In this document: positions 6,123 through 13,808 of the stretch, piece after piece | How the letters are laid out: every line of letters starts with the position of its first letter | Numbering within the stretch: position 1 is the stretch's first letter | Assembly (NCBI GenBank): GCA_964499425.1 | Contig: CAZCLD010000021.1 | Coordinates: 1 to 20,706, forward strand | Source: JAQBYK01 sp964499425 | GTDB lineage: Bacteria; Patescibacteriota; Gracilibacteria; UBA1369; LOWO2-01-FULL-3 | Direction: 5' to 3' | DNA: 20,706 nucleotides | Made by a program: the position numbers and the translations under genes | Notes under the pieces: model-generated | Told to the model about the DNA's origin: nothing | Database searches by the model: none | Seen by the model: the letters and a program-made list of their open reading frames with translations, nothing else

Positions 6123-6841
6123 TATTCTTCGACTAGAGTTAAATAACTGGTTTTAAGGTCGCCATTGTAAACAGGGATAGTTAGGCGATTCTTCTTTGCT
6201 ATTTCAAATACAATTCTAGATTCGACTAGACGTTTATAGATATTGGGCAAAAGATCTTGATCTAGCAGCCGTTGAAGCATGATTTCGCTATCTCCCACTG
6301 CACTAATCACAAAAGGAGGTGAAATATGAGAATTATTTACCAAAAGAGTGGTCCCCACAGAGGAAATAGGGGAGCCCGACACTACTCTTTGATTATTCAC
6401 AGAGATGGCCTGAGACCTTGAAGCATTCAGAATATTAACAATATCACGAACATCAGAGGCTTGTATCAAACTGAGATCATTTAACTCAGAATCAGCCCTC
6501 GCTGACATAGAGCCATCATCTAGCAAGATTTCAAGGCCTTCTCCGGTTACTTCAGTTAGGCCAATGTTGTTTTTTAACCCCTCCAAAAGGTCAAAATTCG
6601 CAGTTTCAGTGTGAAGCTCAATAGAATTCTCACTCTCCTCTATTTGTTCACGAAGTGAGACTATACGACTTTGGAGGTAAGACTGATCATCCAGAAATTC
6701 CTTGAGAAGACTATCCCTGGCATGTACTTGATCACTGGGGAAACTCCCTTCAACAGGGACCTTTGTCCCAAATTGCCATGTCAAAAGCAACCCCATTACC
6801 AAGCCCGTTACAAGGAATGACAGCAAAATATTCTTGTTCAT
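6122..6841 (-). CDS. DUF881-family membrane protein (first of a tandem pair)
   Basis: A 239-residue protein with the same design as its downstream neighbour: an N-terminal membrane helix (about 5-22), a helical/coiled-coil stretch (about 43-80) and the DUF881 core with 'TGEGLEILLDDG' (about 99-110) and 'DIVNILNASRSQAISVNNQR' (about 133-152). The core is clearly homologous to the neighbour but well diverged, so the duplication is old. It carries about 30 extra residues, including a C-terminal tail ending LVEE. It is divergent from murI across 57 bases. A -10-like TAATAT stands seven bases before the ATG, suggesting a leaderless mRNA. The two proteins may form a heteromeric extracytoplasmic assembly; that is inference. 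Confidence 0.8.
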   Translation of the reverse strand: MNKNILLSFLVTGLVMGLLLTWQFGTKVPVEGSFPSDQVHARDSLLKEFLDDQSYLQSRIVSLREQIEESENSIELHTETANFDLLEGLKNNIGLTEVTGEGLEILLDDGSMSARADSELNDLSLIQASDVRDIVNILNASRSQAISVNNQRVVSGSPISSVGTTLLVNNSHISPPFVISAVGDSEIMLQRLLDQDLLPNIYKRLVESRIVFEIAKKNRLTIPVYNGDLKTSYLTLVEE

Positions 6842-6848
6842 TGGATTT

Positions 6849-6876
6849 ATATTACTAAGTAGAGTAGATTATTCAA
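6849..6876 (-). promoter_or_regulatory. Predicted promoter of the DUF881 pair, leaderless geometry
   Basis: On the minus strand TTGAAT (plus 6871-6876), a 16-base spacer and TAATAT (plus 6849-6854) are followed by seven bases and then the ATG at 6841. A start site seven bases after the -10 would coincide with the start codon. The alternative -10 is TATAAA (6846-6851). No Shine-Dalgarno is visible. Confidence 0.45.
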
Positions 6877-6898
6877 GCTAATAACCTGTTAAATCAAC

Positions 6899-7717
6899 AT
6901 GATTGCATTTTTCGACTCAGGCTATGGAGGGCTCACAGTATTTAAACCAGTTATCGACTTATTGCCCGAATATGATTATCTCTACCTTGGAGACAACGCA
7001 AGAGCGCCATATGGTAATCACAGCGAAGAGAATATTAAAAAGTTTTCAGAGCAAGCGGTCGATTACTTATTTGCGCAAGGAGTCAGGCTAATTATTTTTG
7101 CTTGTAACACTGCTTCAAGTGTCGCACTAAGGCATATACAGGAAAAGTACCTGAAAGGCGCTAAGGAGGAAAACAGGAAGGTTCTGGGGGTACTCATTCC
7201 AGTGGTTGAAGAGGCAGTTAAAATAACAAATAAAAGCAAGATAGGAGTGATTGGTACAAAAGCGACAATCAATTCTAAAGTCTATGAAAGAGAAATTGCC
7301 AAAATAGAGCCAAATATTAAGGTTTACTCAAGGGCTTGCCCACTTCTCGTCCCTTTCATCGAGGAAAATTGGCATCACAAACCCGAAGCAATCTCCATTC
7401 TCAAAAAATATCTCAGACCGCTTAGGTCATGCAACATAGATACGCTAATTTTGGGATGCACCCACTATCCATTGATGGAAAAGGAGATTAAAAGAGTAAT
7501 GAAAAACACCAAAATTCTCACATCAGGAGAAATTACAGCTAGAAGCCTAAAGGATTACCTCGAAAGGCACCCAGAAATAGAATCGAAGCTCTCAAAAAAC
7601 AAAAAACGCCACTACCTAACATCGGACGACCCAAGTACTTTCAAAGAGTTCACCGAAAAACACTTCGGGATCAAGATAAAACTACCTGAAAAGGTTACAC
7701 TTACTCCCATTCAATAG
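6899..7717 (+). CDS. murI: Glutamate racemase
   Basis: MurI interconverts L- and D-glutamate to supply the D-Glu of the peptidoglycan stem peptide. The cofactor-independent two-cysteine active site is complete: Asp6 (FDSGYGG), Cys69 in 'ACNTAS' and Cys187 with His189 in 'LGCTHYP'. 'YLGDNARAPYG' (about 29-39) is another family hallmark. At 272 residues the length is normal. The start at 6899 gives the expected N-terminus directly before the FDSG strand. There is no Shine-Dalgarno, but TGTTAAAT just upstream could be a -10 region. The gene is divergent from the DUF881 pair and its last 17 bases overlap the convergent guaA gene. Its presence implies that this organism makes a true peptidoglycan wall. 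Confidence 0.95.
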   Translation: MIAFFDSGYGGLTVFKPVIDLLPEYDYLYLGDNARAPYGNHSEENIKKFSEQAVDYLFAQGVRLIIFACNTASSVALRHIQEKYLKGAKEENRKVLGVLIPVVEEAVKITNKSKIGVIGTKATINSKVYEREIAKIEPNIKVYSRACPLLVPFIEENWHHKPEAISILKKYLRPLRSCNIDTLILGCTHYPLMEKEIKRVMKNTKILTSGEITARSLKDYLERHPEIESKLSKNKKRHYLTSDDPSTFKEFTEKHFGIKIKLPEKVTLTPIQ

Positions 7718-9497
7718 TTCCGGGCGGCTTGTTAGTAACATCATAAAAAATCCCGGAAATTCCAGGTACTGCAGAAAGGCGCTTTACCAGTTCATTCAAT
7801 TTGGCAAAATCCATATGATAAAAATTGGCTGTCATAGCTTCTTCGCTACAAACTGGCCTCAGAACTATTGATTCGGTATTTTGACTACCCACACTAACCG
7901 GAATCAACACTGTTGGGAACTGCCATATCTCGCGATCCATTTTGGCTTCTACAAGGTAATCCATGACGATCTTGTCTGCCTGCTGTATAGTCGAAATTCG
8001 ATCCTTTGAAAGGAACACATTGGGTACTGCCAAATTGCTGAAATCACCAGGCTGTAAGCCCAAAAGGACCCTATTCACCTCGGGGAAACGATTAGTCAAA
8101 TGGGTAGACAAGCTGTTTAGGTCATTCCAAGAAAACTCCTTACCATAGAGCACAACTGGGTGTTGATAAGTCCGTTCATCACCCTGAACACCTACACTTT
8201 TTATGGGGAGCACCTTTGCATTCACATCGCCAATCTCCCCCTTTATCTTGGCCTCTAATTCGACTACTCCTTCAGGAATATCAGCGGCTTTAGCACACAG
8301 GGTACGGACGGCCAAACCAGGCCCAGGAAAGGGATGACGCCATACCATTTTTTCATCCAAACCAAGTTTTTCTCCTACCATTCTAACCTCATCTTTGTAT
8401 AGCTGGTTGATAGGCTCGATAACCTTTCCAGCCTCATCCAGCTTTTTGATCCGATCAACTTGATTGTGATGGGTCTTAATCGTATCCGCATTTTTTGTGC
8501 CACCTGTTTCAATAGTATCGGGATATATCGTACCCTGTCCCAAAAACCATTCTTCCGGATTCAAGTTAAGTTCAGCTGATACTTTTTCTTGGATATCCAA
8601 AAACAGATTACCAATAATTTTTCGCTTTTCCTCAGGTTCATAAATTCCATTCAAGGCAGCAAAATATTCTTCAGTGCCATCGTAAACATGGAGATTATCC
8701 ACACCTACTGCCTTAAGAGCTGCTTCAACTTCATTGCGCTCATTCAAACGCATAAAGCCGATATCAACAAAAAGTCCGTATACACGATCAGGCCCCAAGG
8801 CTTTCTCTAATAACAAAAAAGCAACAGTACTATCAACGCCGCCACTTATCATCAAAAACACTTTTTTGTCCCCGACCTTATCAACAATTTCCTTCGTAAT
8901 TGTATCAATATAACCTTCTATGCTCCAATCGCGTTTTGCATTGCTCAGCTCTACGAAATTCTCCAATATCAAATTACCACATGGGGTATGGGTAACCTCC
9001 GGATGAAATTGTACCGAATAAATATTCCGTTCGTAGTTGGCCATTGCAGCTACCGGGCAGTCCTCAGTTAGTGCAACAACACTAAAACCCTCTGGAACAT
9101 TAACCACTTGATCAAAGTGACTCATCCACACCCGCTCAGAGTTTTGCACACCCTCAAAAATTCCCTTCTTCTCAACAAAATCAACATTAGCAGAACCGTA
9201 CTCGCGCACTTTTCCTTGCTCAACCAAGGCCCCCAGACTATGAGCAATCAATTGGTGGCCATAGCAAATTCCAAGTATAGGAACACCAAGCTCAAAAATA
9301 CCAGGGTCGCATTTTACACTGTCTTTCACGCTCACACTTGTCGGGCCTCCAGATAAAATAATTGCCTTGTAGCCCAAAAGCTCTTGATCACTAACACCAC
9401 CATCCTTTATCTCACTGTACACACCAAGACGCCTAATCCTATTGGCTATCAGGTGAGCATACTGCCCTCCAAAATCTAAAACAGCGATCTTATCCAT
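7701..9497 (-). CDS. guaA: GMP synthase (glutamine-hydrolysing), long form
   Basis: GuaA converts XMP to GMP with ATP and glutamine. The N-terminal class I amidotransferase has its nucleophile in 'LGICYGHQL' (Cys78) and the His/Glu pair in 'VQFHPEVTHT'. The ATP pyrophosphatase domain starts with the P-loop 'SGGVDSTVAF', and the C-terminal dimerisation domain ends with the typical 'TNKPPGTIEWE'. At 598 residues it is longer than the usual ~525. The extra length lies in the C-terminal half around 'SVGVQGDERTYQHPVVLYG', a pattern closer to long GMP synthases such as the eukaryotic type. I chose the ATG at 9497 because it opens directly on 'MDKIAVLDFGGQY'; the longer GTG start at 9515 would add six residues. 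The start overlaps the end of the M14 peptidase gene by eight bases (ATGGATAA). Confidence 0.95.
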   Translation of the reverse strand: MDKIAVLDFGGQYAHLIANRIRRLGVYSEIKDGGVSDQELLGYKAIILSGGPTSVSVKDSVKCDPGIFELGVPILGICYGHQLIAHSLGALVEQGKVREYGSANVDFVEKKGIFEGVQNSERVWMSHFDQVVNVPEGFSVVALTEDCPVAAMANYERNIYSVQFHPEVTHTPCGNLILENFVELSNAKRDWSIEGYIDTITKEIVDKVGDKKVFLMISGGVDSTVAFLLLEKALGPDRVYGLFVDIGFMRLNERNEVEAALKAVGVDNLHVYDGTEEYFAALNGIYEPEEKRKIIGNLFLDIQEKVSAELNLNPEEWFLGQGTIYPDTIETGGTKNADTIKTHHNQVDRIKKLDEAGKVIEPINQLYKDEVRMVGEKLGLDEKMVWRHPFPGPGLAVRTLCAKAADIPEGVVELEAKIKGEIGDVNAKVLPIKSVGVQGDERTYQHPVVLYGKEFSWNDLNSLSTHLTNRFPEVNRVLLGLQPGDFSNLAVPNVFLSKDRISTIQQADKIVMDYLVEAKMDREIWQFPTVLIPVSVGSQNTESIVLRPVCSEEAMTANFYHMDFAKLNELVKRLSAVPGISGIFYDVTNKPPGTIEWE

Positions 9498-10302
9498 AGT
9501 GATATTTAATTGCACTGATTATAGCATTCTTTTGATTTTTCCAATCACTGCCCCAGCGAGTTGCACTTTCTACCTCCACATATGCCACATCATTATCCTC
9601 ACACCATTCTTTGATAGTACCCGTTTGATTCATCTTTTTCCACGCATCCTCTGACACATATTCATATCCAGTTCTTTCAACAAAATCCATTGTTAATCTT
9701 TGAGCCAGGTCATCTCGACTACCCATGATTTCTCGGCCCCTGCTATGAAAAGAGTATACAATTGAAATATCATGTTCTTTTATAAAGTCAGCCAATAATT
9801 TTGACTCGGGTTCTGAGAAGGGTTTTTCACCGCAATATACAGAAATATTTCGACTACCCAAGTACCAATAATTTTCACTCTCAAAACTTGAAGTCCCAAA
9901 ATTGCGATTTAAATCCACATTATTTGCGTTGAAACGACCATAACGACCACCAGAAAAATAATCGGGAGCTTCTAAGGCTCTAGCCAACCCGTCCGGATTA
10001 AGACAGGGGAGGACAAATACTTGTACTCCTAAAAAAGCTTTCTCATGCAGGTAATTAATCAACTTGTACATTAGTTTAGTTGTTCCGACTTCATTACCGT
10101 GTACCCCTCCCATAAACAGAATTTTAATTTTTGCATTCTCACCAAATTTATATCCGAAAATTTCCCGTTCCTCATTTGATAACCCAAGAGAAATCTCTTT
10201 AAGCCCACTTGGCAGCATCAAATACTTATCGAATTTGTTTTGATAAAGCCCGTGAAATCCTCTTACAAAATCCCCAATTTTTCCTTTAAGCCTTCTCAGC
10301 AT
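9490..10302 (-). CDS. M14-family zinc carboxypeptidase/amidase
   Basis: A 270-residue metallopeptidase of the carboxypeptidase A clan. The zinc ligands are recognisable as His68 and Glu71 (GGVHGNE) and His186 (YSFHSRG). The other signatures are NPDG (102-105), DLNRNFG (130-136, substrate-binding Arg133) and the catalytic Glu in 'AYVEVES' (Glu243 most likely). There is no signal peptide or membrane helix, so the enzyme is probably cytoplasmic. This size and motif order resemble murein-peptide amidases such as MpaA, which trim recycled peptidoglycan peptides, and murI is close by. The substrate is inferred only. It follows lysS after 31 bases and overlaps guaA by eight, so the three genes are probably one transcript. 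Confidence 0.85.
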   Translation of the reverse strand: MLRRLKGKIGDFVRGFHGLYQNKFDKYLMLPSGLKEISLGLSNEEREIFGYKFGENAKIKILFMGGVHGNEVGTTKLMYKLINYLHEKAFLGVQVFVLPCLNPDGLARALEAPDYFSGGRYGRFNANNVDLNRNFGTSSFESENYWYLGSRNISVYCGEKPFSEPESKLLADFIKEHDISIVYSFHSRGREIMGSRDDLAQRLTMDFVERTGYEYVSEDAWKKMNQTGTIKEWCEDNDVAYVEVESATRWGSDWKNQKNAIISAIKYHYG

Positions 10303-10333
10303 CAGGCAATATATTTATGTTTTACCAACGCCC

Positions 10334-11926
10334 TTATTTACTGGCGTTCTCAAACCGCTCGATCAAAAATTCGTTTTCCAAAGCTCCAAGTAACCATCCT
10401 GCTTGAGGACCATGATCTTTGCCTAATATCGAAATGTAAATTGATTTAAAAATATCAACCGGTTGCATTTGCAATTCAGCCTTTTTCTCATGAATAAAAG
10501 TGTGAATAGTATGGCCATCAGCATCTTTGTTCTTCTGCAAGAATTCAGCTAGAATTTTTAAGAAATTCTTCTGCTCCGAATTCAAATCAGCGGCTTCTTC
10601 AGGCAATTCCTCGTGAATCTTAAATATATATTTGTCAGGGCTACAAGTCTCAAGCCACTTTTTAGCATACTCAATTCTTAGGTCTAGCTCTTCCTTATCA
10701 CGATCCGTCAGCTTACTCCCTTTTAATTCCTCCACCTTTTCTACAATGTCCAAATGGGGCATCTGTACAAAAAATGCAACATGACTAAATCGAGGCAAAT
10801 ATCTATCCAATTTTTTTGAGTCTTTTTCGTAAAGGTGAGTTAGCTCAAAAATGCGATTCTTGTACTCCTTAGTATCATCGTCCCCTTTGAAATAGTTCCT
10901 ACACACCTCATCATATTGATCAAAAAGCACAGGAAAAGTATCACCATCCGGACTAAAATTGATGGTTTTCATAACATCCTTCTGAATCATCATAAACCGA
11001 AAAATATAACGAGGAAGCAATCGTTCCAGGTCCACCGCAAAAGCACCAACACCAACCGAAGAAGACATTTTAGAACCTTCCATCAAGATGAATTCATGTC
11101 GAACATCAAAAGGATGCTTACGCCCAAAAACATCTTCACATATTTTATTTGAAACATGACGGGAACCACCAGCAGCATAGTGGTCTTTTCCCGCACCTTC
11201 CAAATCTACTTTTACAACACAAAATTTGGCTGCCCACTCAACTTTCCAGGGCATTGTGGCATTCCCCCCAAAGGGTGATTTCTTTCCTTTGTGTCCACAG
11301 CCTTTTACATATCCTCGGTCTTCAGAACAAGTATATTCGGTCTCTTTTCCATCCCATGACAGGATTTTTGTAGTAGCAATTTTGCCACATTCATCACAAA
11401 TAACCTGACAAGGGAACCAATCCTCTGGTTTTTCTGATCCGCTAACTTTTCTATATATTTCTCTAATTTTGTCCTTCCCATCCAGAGCCAAAGCTATATA
11501 TTCATCAAATTCACCAGCATCATATTTTTCACTAACGAAATAAAATGAGGAATTATATTTTGAATCAACCAGGGCTTTCGTATATTCATCAGCAAAAAGA
11601 GTTGGATAATTTTTTGCCTTCCCATCAGGAGAAGGAACATGTCGCAAAGGTTTACCTAGATGCTCTTTCCACTCTGGTGGTACATATTTAGGGACAGAGT
11701 CAAAAGCATCAGTATCATTTAGTTCATAGTAAAAAATACTATCAATACCTCGATTAATCAGAATATCAACCAAAACAGCATGCATAACATACGACCTCAA
11801 AGAGCCTACATGAGGCCTGCCAGACATGGTCTTTTCATCTCTCAAAATAATTTTCCTCTTTTTTGCCTCATCCCCATATTTGGCCAAGAAGTCATCTACA
11901 ATTGAATCGCCCCAGAACATAATCAT
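10334..11926 (-). CDS. lysS: Lysyl-tRNA synthetase, class I
   Basis: Charges tRNA-Lys with lysine. This is the class I (archaeal-type) enzyme, unrelated in fold to the class II LysRS of most bacteria. The HIGH-like motif is 'GRPHVGSLR' (36-44) and the KMSKS-like loop is 'EGSKMSSSVG' (284-292). Cysteine/histidine pairs in the middle (Cys177/Cys180, then Cys200, Cys210 and His212) form the family's zinc-binding insert. The length of 530 residues is normal. Starts at 11926 (MIMFWGDS) and 11920 (MFWGDS) are both possible. A strong promoter lies upstream (TTGTGT-N17-TATAAT). A six-base inverted repeat (10327-10332 / 10343-10348) spans the stop codon but has no T-run, so transcription probably continues into the M14 gene. 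Confidence 0.95.
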   Translation of the reverse strand: MIMFWGDSIVDDFLAKYGDEAKKRKIILRDEKTMSGRPHVGSLRSYVMHAVLVDILINRGIDSIFYYELNDTDAFDSVPKYVPPEWKEHLGKPLRHVPSPDGKAKNYPTLFADEYTKALVDSKYNSSFYFVSEKYDAGEFDEYIALALDGKDKIREIYRKVSGSEKPEDWFPCQVICDECGKIATTKILSWDGKETEYTCSEDRGYVKGCGHKGKKSPFGGNATMPWKVEWAAKFCVVKVDLEGAGKDHYAAGGSRHVSNKICEDVFGRKHPFDVRHEFILMEGSKMSSSVGVGAFAVDLERLLPRYIFRFMMIQKDVMKTINFSPDGDTFPVLFDQYDEVCRNYFKGDDDTKEYKNRIFELTHLYEKDSKKLDRYLPRFSHVAFFVQMPHLDIVEKVEELKGSKLTDRDKEELDLRIEYAKKWLETCSPDKYIFKIHEELPEEAADLNSEQKNFLKILAEFLQKNKDADGHTIHTFIHEKKAELQMQPVDIFKSIYISILGKDHGPQAGWLLGALENEFLIERFENASK

Positions 11927-11949
11927 TTATTACAAAACCGAGTAGGGCC

Positions 11950-11978
11950 ATTATAGAGATGAAAAAGACCTCACACAA
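11950..11978 (-). promoter_or_regulatory. Predicted sigma70-type promoter of lysS-M14-guaA
   Basis: Reading the minus strand, TTGTGT (plus 11973-11978), a spacer of exactly 17 bases and a perfect TATAAT (plus 11950-11955). The expected start site near 11943 leaves a leader of about 17-23 bases. This is the best-looking promoter in the window. Confidence 0.65.
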
Positions 11979-11989
11979 TCAATTTTCTT

Positions 11990-13354
11990 CTAGACAGCTG
12001 GAGCGTAATCCTCAAACTTTCTTTTCTTTTCTATATCTATGAATTTCATCTGTTCTTTTTTGAATGATAATTCAACGTGACCAGTCGGACCATTTCGGTG
12101 TTTCCTAATATAAATATCCGTGATGCCTTTTCTTTCCGTATCTTCCTCATAATAATCTTCACGATATATCATCATAACCACATCCGCATCTTGCTCAATT
12201 GCCGCACTTTCACGAAGATCAGAAAGTTGAGGGATTTTACTCGGTCTAAGCTCAACAGCTCTTGATAACTGTGATAAGGCAACAATAGGGATACCAAGGT
12301 CCCTGGCCAGAGCTTTAAGGGATCTAGAAATTTCAGATATCTCTTGCACACGATTAGGTTGGAAATTATACGAGCCGGCACTCATCAATTGAAGATAGTC
12401 CACAACAAGAAGATCAAGACCACTTTCCATTTTAAGCCTCCTGGCTTTAGCCTTTAATTCTGCAATTGAATTGCCGATAGAGTCATCAATAAAGATCTTC
12501 ATAGAATTCAACTCATCCATAATGGCACCTATTTTGCTGAAATCGTCATCAGTTAGTTTCCCAGTACGCATTTTCCACGAATCAACAGCAAGAAGGCTAC
12601 AAAACATACGTTCAACCAATTGCTCTTTTGACATTTCTAAAGAGATGACTCCTACTGAGTAACCTTTTTTTGCGACATTTTCACCAATATTCAAGGCCAA
12701 AGCAGTTTTCCCCATAGAAGGCCTACCAGCTACAACCACCAAATCAGCGGGTTGCAAACCTGAAAGAATATTGTCTAGAGACGCAAACCCTGTGGGGATC
12801 CCACGATATTTTTCCTTTGCATCGGGATCGTGGAGATCAGAAATCTTTTCATAGGTCTTATTTAGGACGTCCTTTATATGAACAAAACGATCAGCCATGA
12901 AAGTTTGAGAGACACCAAAAAGGTTCTTCTCAGCCTGATCAATCAAATTTTCAACATCCTCATTTTCTTCAAACCCCAGGCCCTTAATAGCATCACCAGC
13001 AAGTATCAATTTGCGCAAAATAGCCTTCTCCTTAACGATTGTTGCATATTGAAATACATGAGTAGAAGTGGGGACTTCATTGGCAAGCAAGGCTAAATAA
13101 GAAGCACCACCAACAAGTTTTAGTTCGTTACGGTCCTCTAGAACATTCGTCAAAGTCACAAGGTCGATAGGGGAGCGTTTGTCGTATAGATCTGAAATCG
13201 CCTGATAGACAATCCGGTGGGCATCATGATAAAAATCCTCAGATTTTAAGAAGTCAGAGATTTTCACAACGGCATTCTTGTCTATCAAAAGAGAGCCGAT
13301 CACCGACTTTTCAGCATCTAAACTGTGGGGTGGTACTAGACTATGCTCTGCCAT
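11990..13354 (-). CDS. dnaB: Replicative DNA helicase DnaB
   Basis: DnaB is the hexameric helicase that unwinds DNA at the replication fork. The N-terminal domain begins 'VPPHSLDAEKSVIGSLLID' (7-25). After a linker, the RecA-like domain starts at 'GIPTGFASLDNILSGL' (185-200), with the Walker A loop GRPSMGKTAL (210-219) and the Walker B region 'LLVVDYLQLM'. 'EISRSLKALARDLGIPIVAL' and 'DLRESAAIEQDADVVMMIYR' are standard later motifs, and the C-terminus carries the usual 'IRKHRNGPTG' loop. The length of 454 residues is normal and there is no intein. It is divergent from yraN across 82 bases, with a promoter-like pair placing the transcript start about three bases before the ATG. The lysS promoter begins shortly after its stop. 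Confidence 0.97.
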   Translation of the reverse strand: MAEHSLVPPHSLDAEKSVIGSLLIDKNAVVKISDFLKSEDFYHDAHRIVYQAISDLYDKRSPIDLVTLTNVLEDRNELKLVGGASYLALLANEVPTSTHVFQYATIVKEKAILRKLILAGDAIKGLGFEENEDVENLIDQAEKNLFGVSQTFMADRFVHIKDVLNKTYEKISDLHDPDAKEKYRGIPTGFASLDNILSGLQPADLVVVAGRPSMGKTALALNIGENVAKKGYSVGVISLEMSKEQLVERMFCSLLAVDSWKMRTGKLTDDDFSKIGAIMDELNSMKIFIDDSIGNSIAELKAKARRLKMESGLDLLVVDYLQLMSAGSYNFQPNRVQEISEISRSLKALARDLGIPIVALSQLSRAVELRPSKIPQLSDLRESAAIEQDADVVMMIYREDYYEEDTERKGITDIYIRKHRNGPTGHVELSFKKEQMKFIDIEKKRKFEDYAPAV

Positions 13355-13363
13355 GGGAGCCCA

Positions 13364-13391
13364 ATATTACATAAAGCAAAAATCATGTAAA
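13364..13391 (-). promoter_or_regulatory. Predicted dnaB promoter with very short leader
   Basis: On the minus strand TTTACA (plus 13386-13391), 16 bases, TAATAT (plus 13364-13369), then nine bases to the ATG at 13354. The -10 sequence and spacer length are the same as those proposed for the DUF881 pair. A leader of about three bases is expected. Confidence 0.45.
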
Positions 13392-13398
13392 TGAAAAA

Positions 13399-13413
13399 TT
13401 TAGAAAAATTTAA
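13399..13413 (+). repeat. 15-base element shared by the yraN and yifB upstream regions (copy 1)
   Basis: TTTAGAAAAATTTAA occurs here, 23 bases before the yraN ATG, and again at 14850-14864, 24 bases before the yifB ATG. It is AT-rich, so chance is possible, but the matching distance to both start codons suggests a shared promoter or upstream element. A partial second copy (AAAAATTTAG) precedes this one. Confidence 0.45.
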
Positions 13414-13436
13414 TCTTTCCAGTTTACCATTCTCCT

Positions 13437-13808
13437 ATGGATAAAATTAAAATCGGAAAATTAGGGGAGAAATACGCGCTGCAATTTTTGGTTAGTCAAA
13501 ATTACGAGCATCTAAATCAAAATTATTATTCCAGATTTGGAGAGATAGATCTGATTGTGCTGGATTTATCGGAAAGGGAGCTAGTTTTCGTCGAAGTGAA
13601 GGCTAGAGCGCAAAATCACTTTGGTACTCCTGAGGAAGCCATTACTTTTCAGAAAAAATCTAAAATTCTAAGAACAGCATTGCATTATTTGCAGAATCAA
13701 AAAAAACACATAGCTTTCAGTTGGAGAATCGATTTAATTGCCGTAAAATTGAGCAAGCATGGGAAGCTTGAGAAAATAAATCACCTAAAAAACATTTTTG
13801 ATGGATAA
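13437..13808 (+). CDS. yraN: YraN family (UPF0102) endonuclease-like protein
   Basis: A 123-residue protein of the UPF0102/YraN family, which has a restriction-endonuclease-like fold. The family core is visible: 'GKLGEKYALQFL' at the N-terminus, then 'RFGEIDLIVLD' and 'ELVFVEVKARAQ', which give the Glu-Asp...Glu-x-Lys residues of PD-(D/E)xK nucleases. 'FGTPEEAITFQKKSKI' and 'RIDLIAV' complete the pattern. The biological role is not well established; members are often found beside DNA-uptake and processing genes. Here yifB/comM lies one gene downstream, a common association. The start is the ATG at 13437. The stop overlaps the next gene's ATG by eight bases (ATGGATAA). Confidence 0.92.
   Translation: MDKIKIGKLGEKYALQFLVSQNYEHLNQNYYSRFGEIDLIVLDLSERELVFVEVKARAQNHFGTPEEAITFQKKSKILRTALHYLQNQKKHIAFSWRIDLIAVKLSKHGKLEKINHLKNIFDG

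Noticed and set aside
10327..10348. Terminator after lysS (AACGCC/GGCGTT inverted repeat)
   Set aside because: The stem is only six pairs with a ten-base loop and no following T-run on the minus strand, and the next gene starts 31 bases on.
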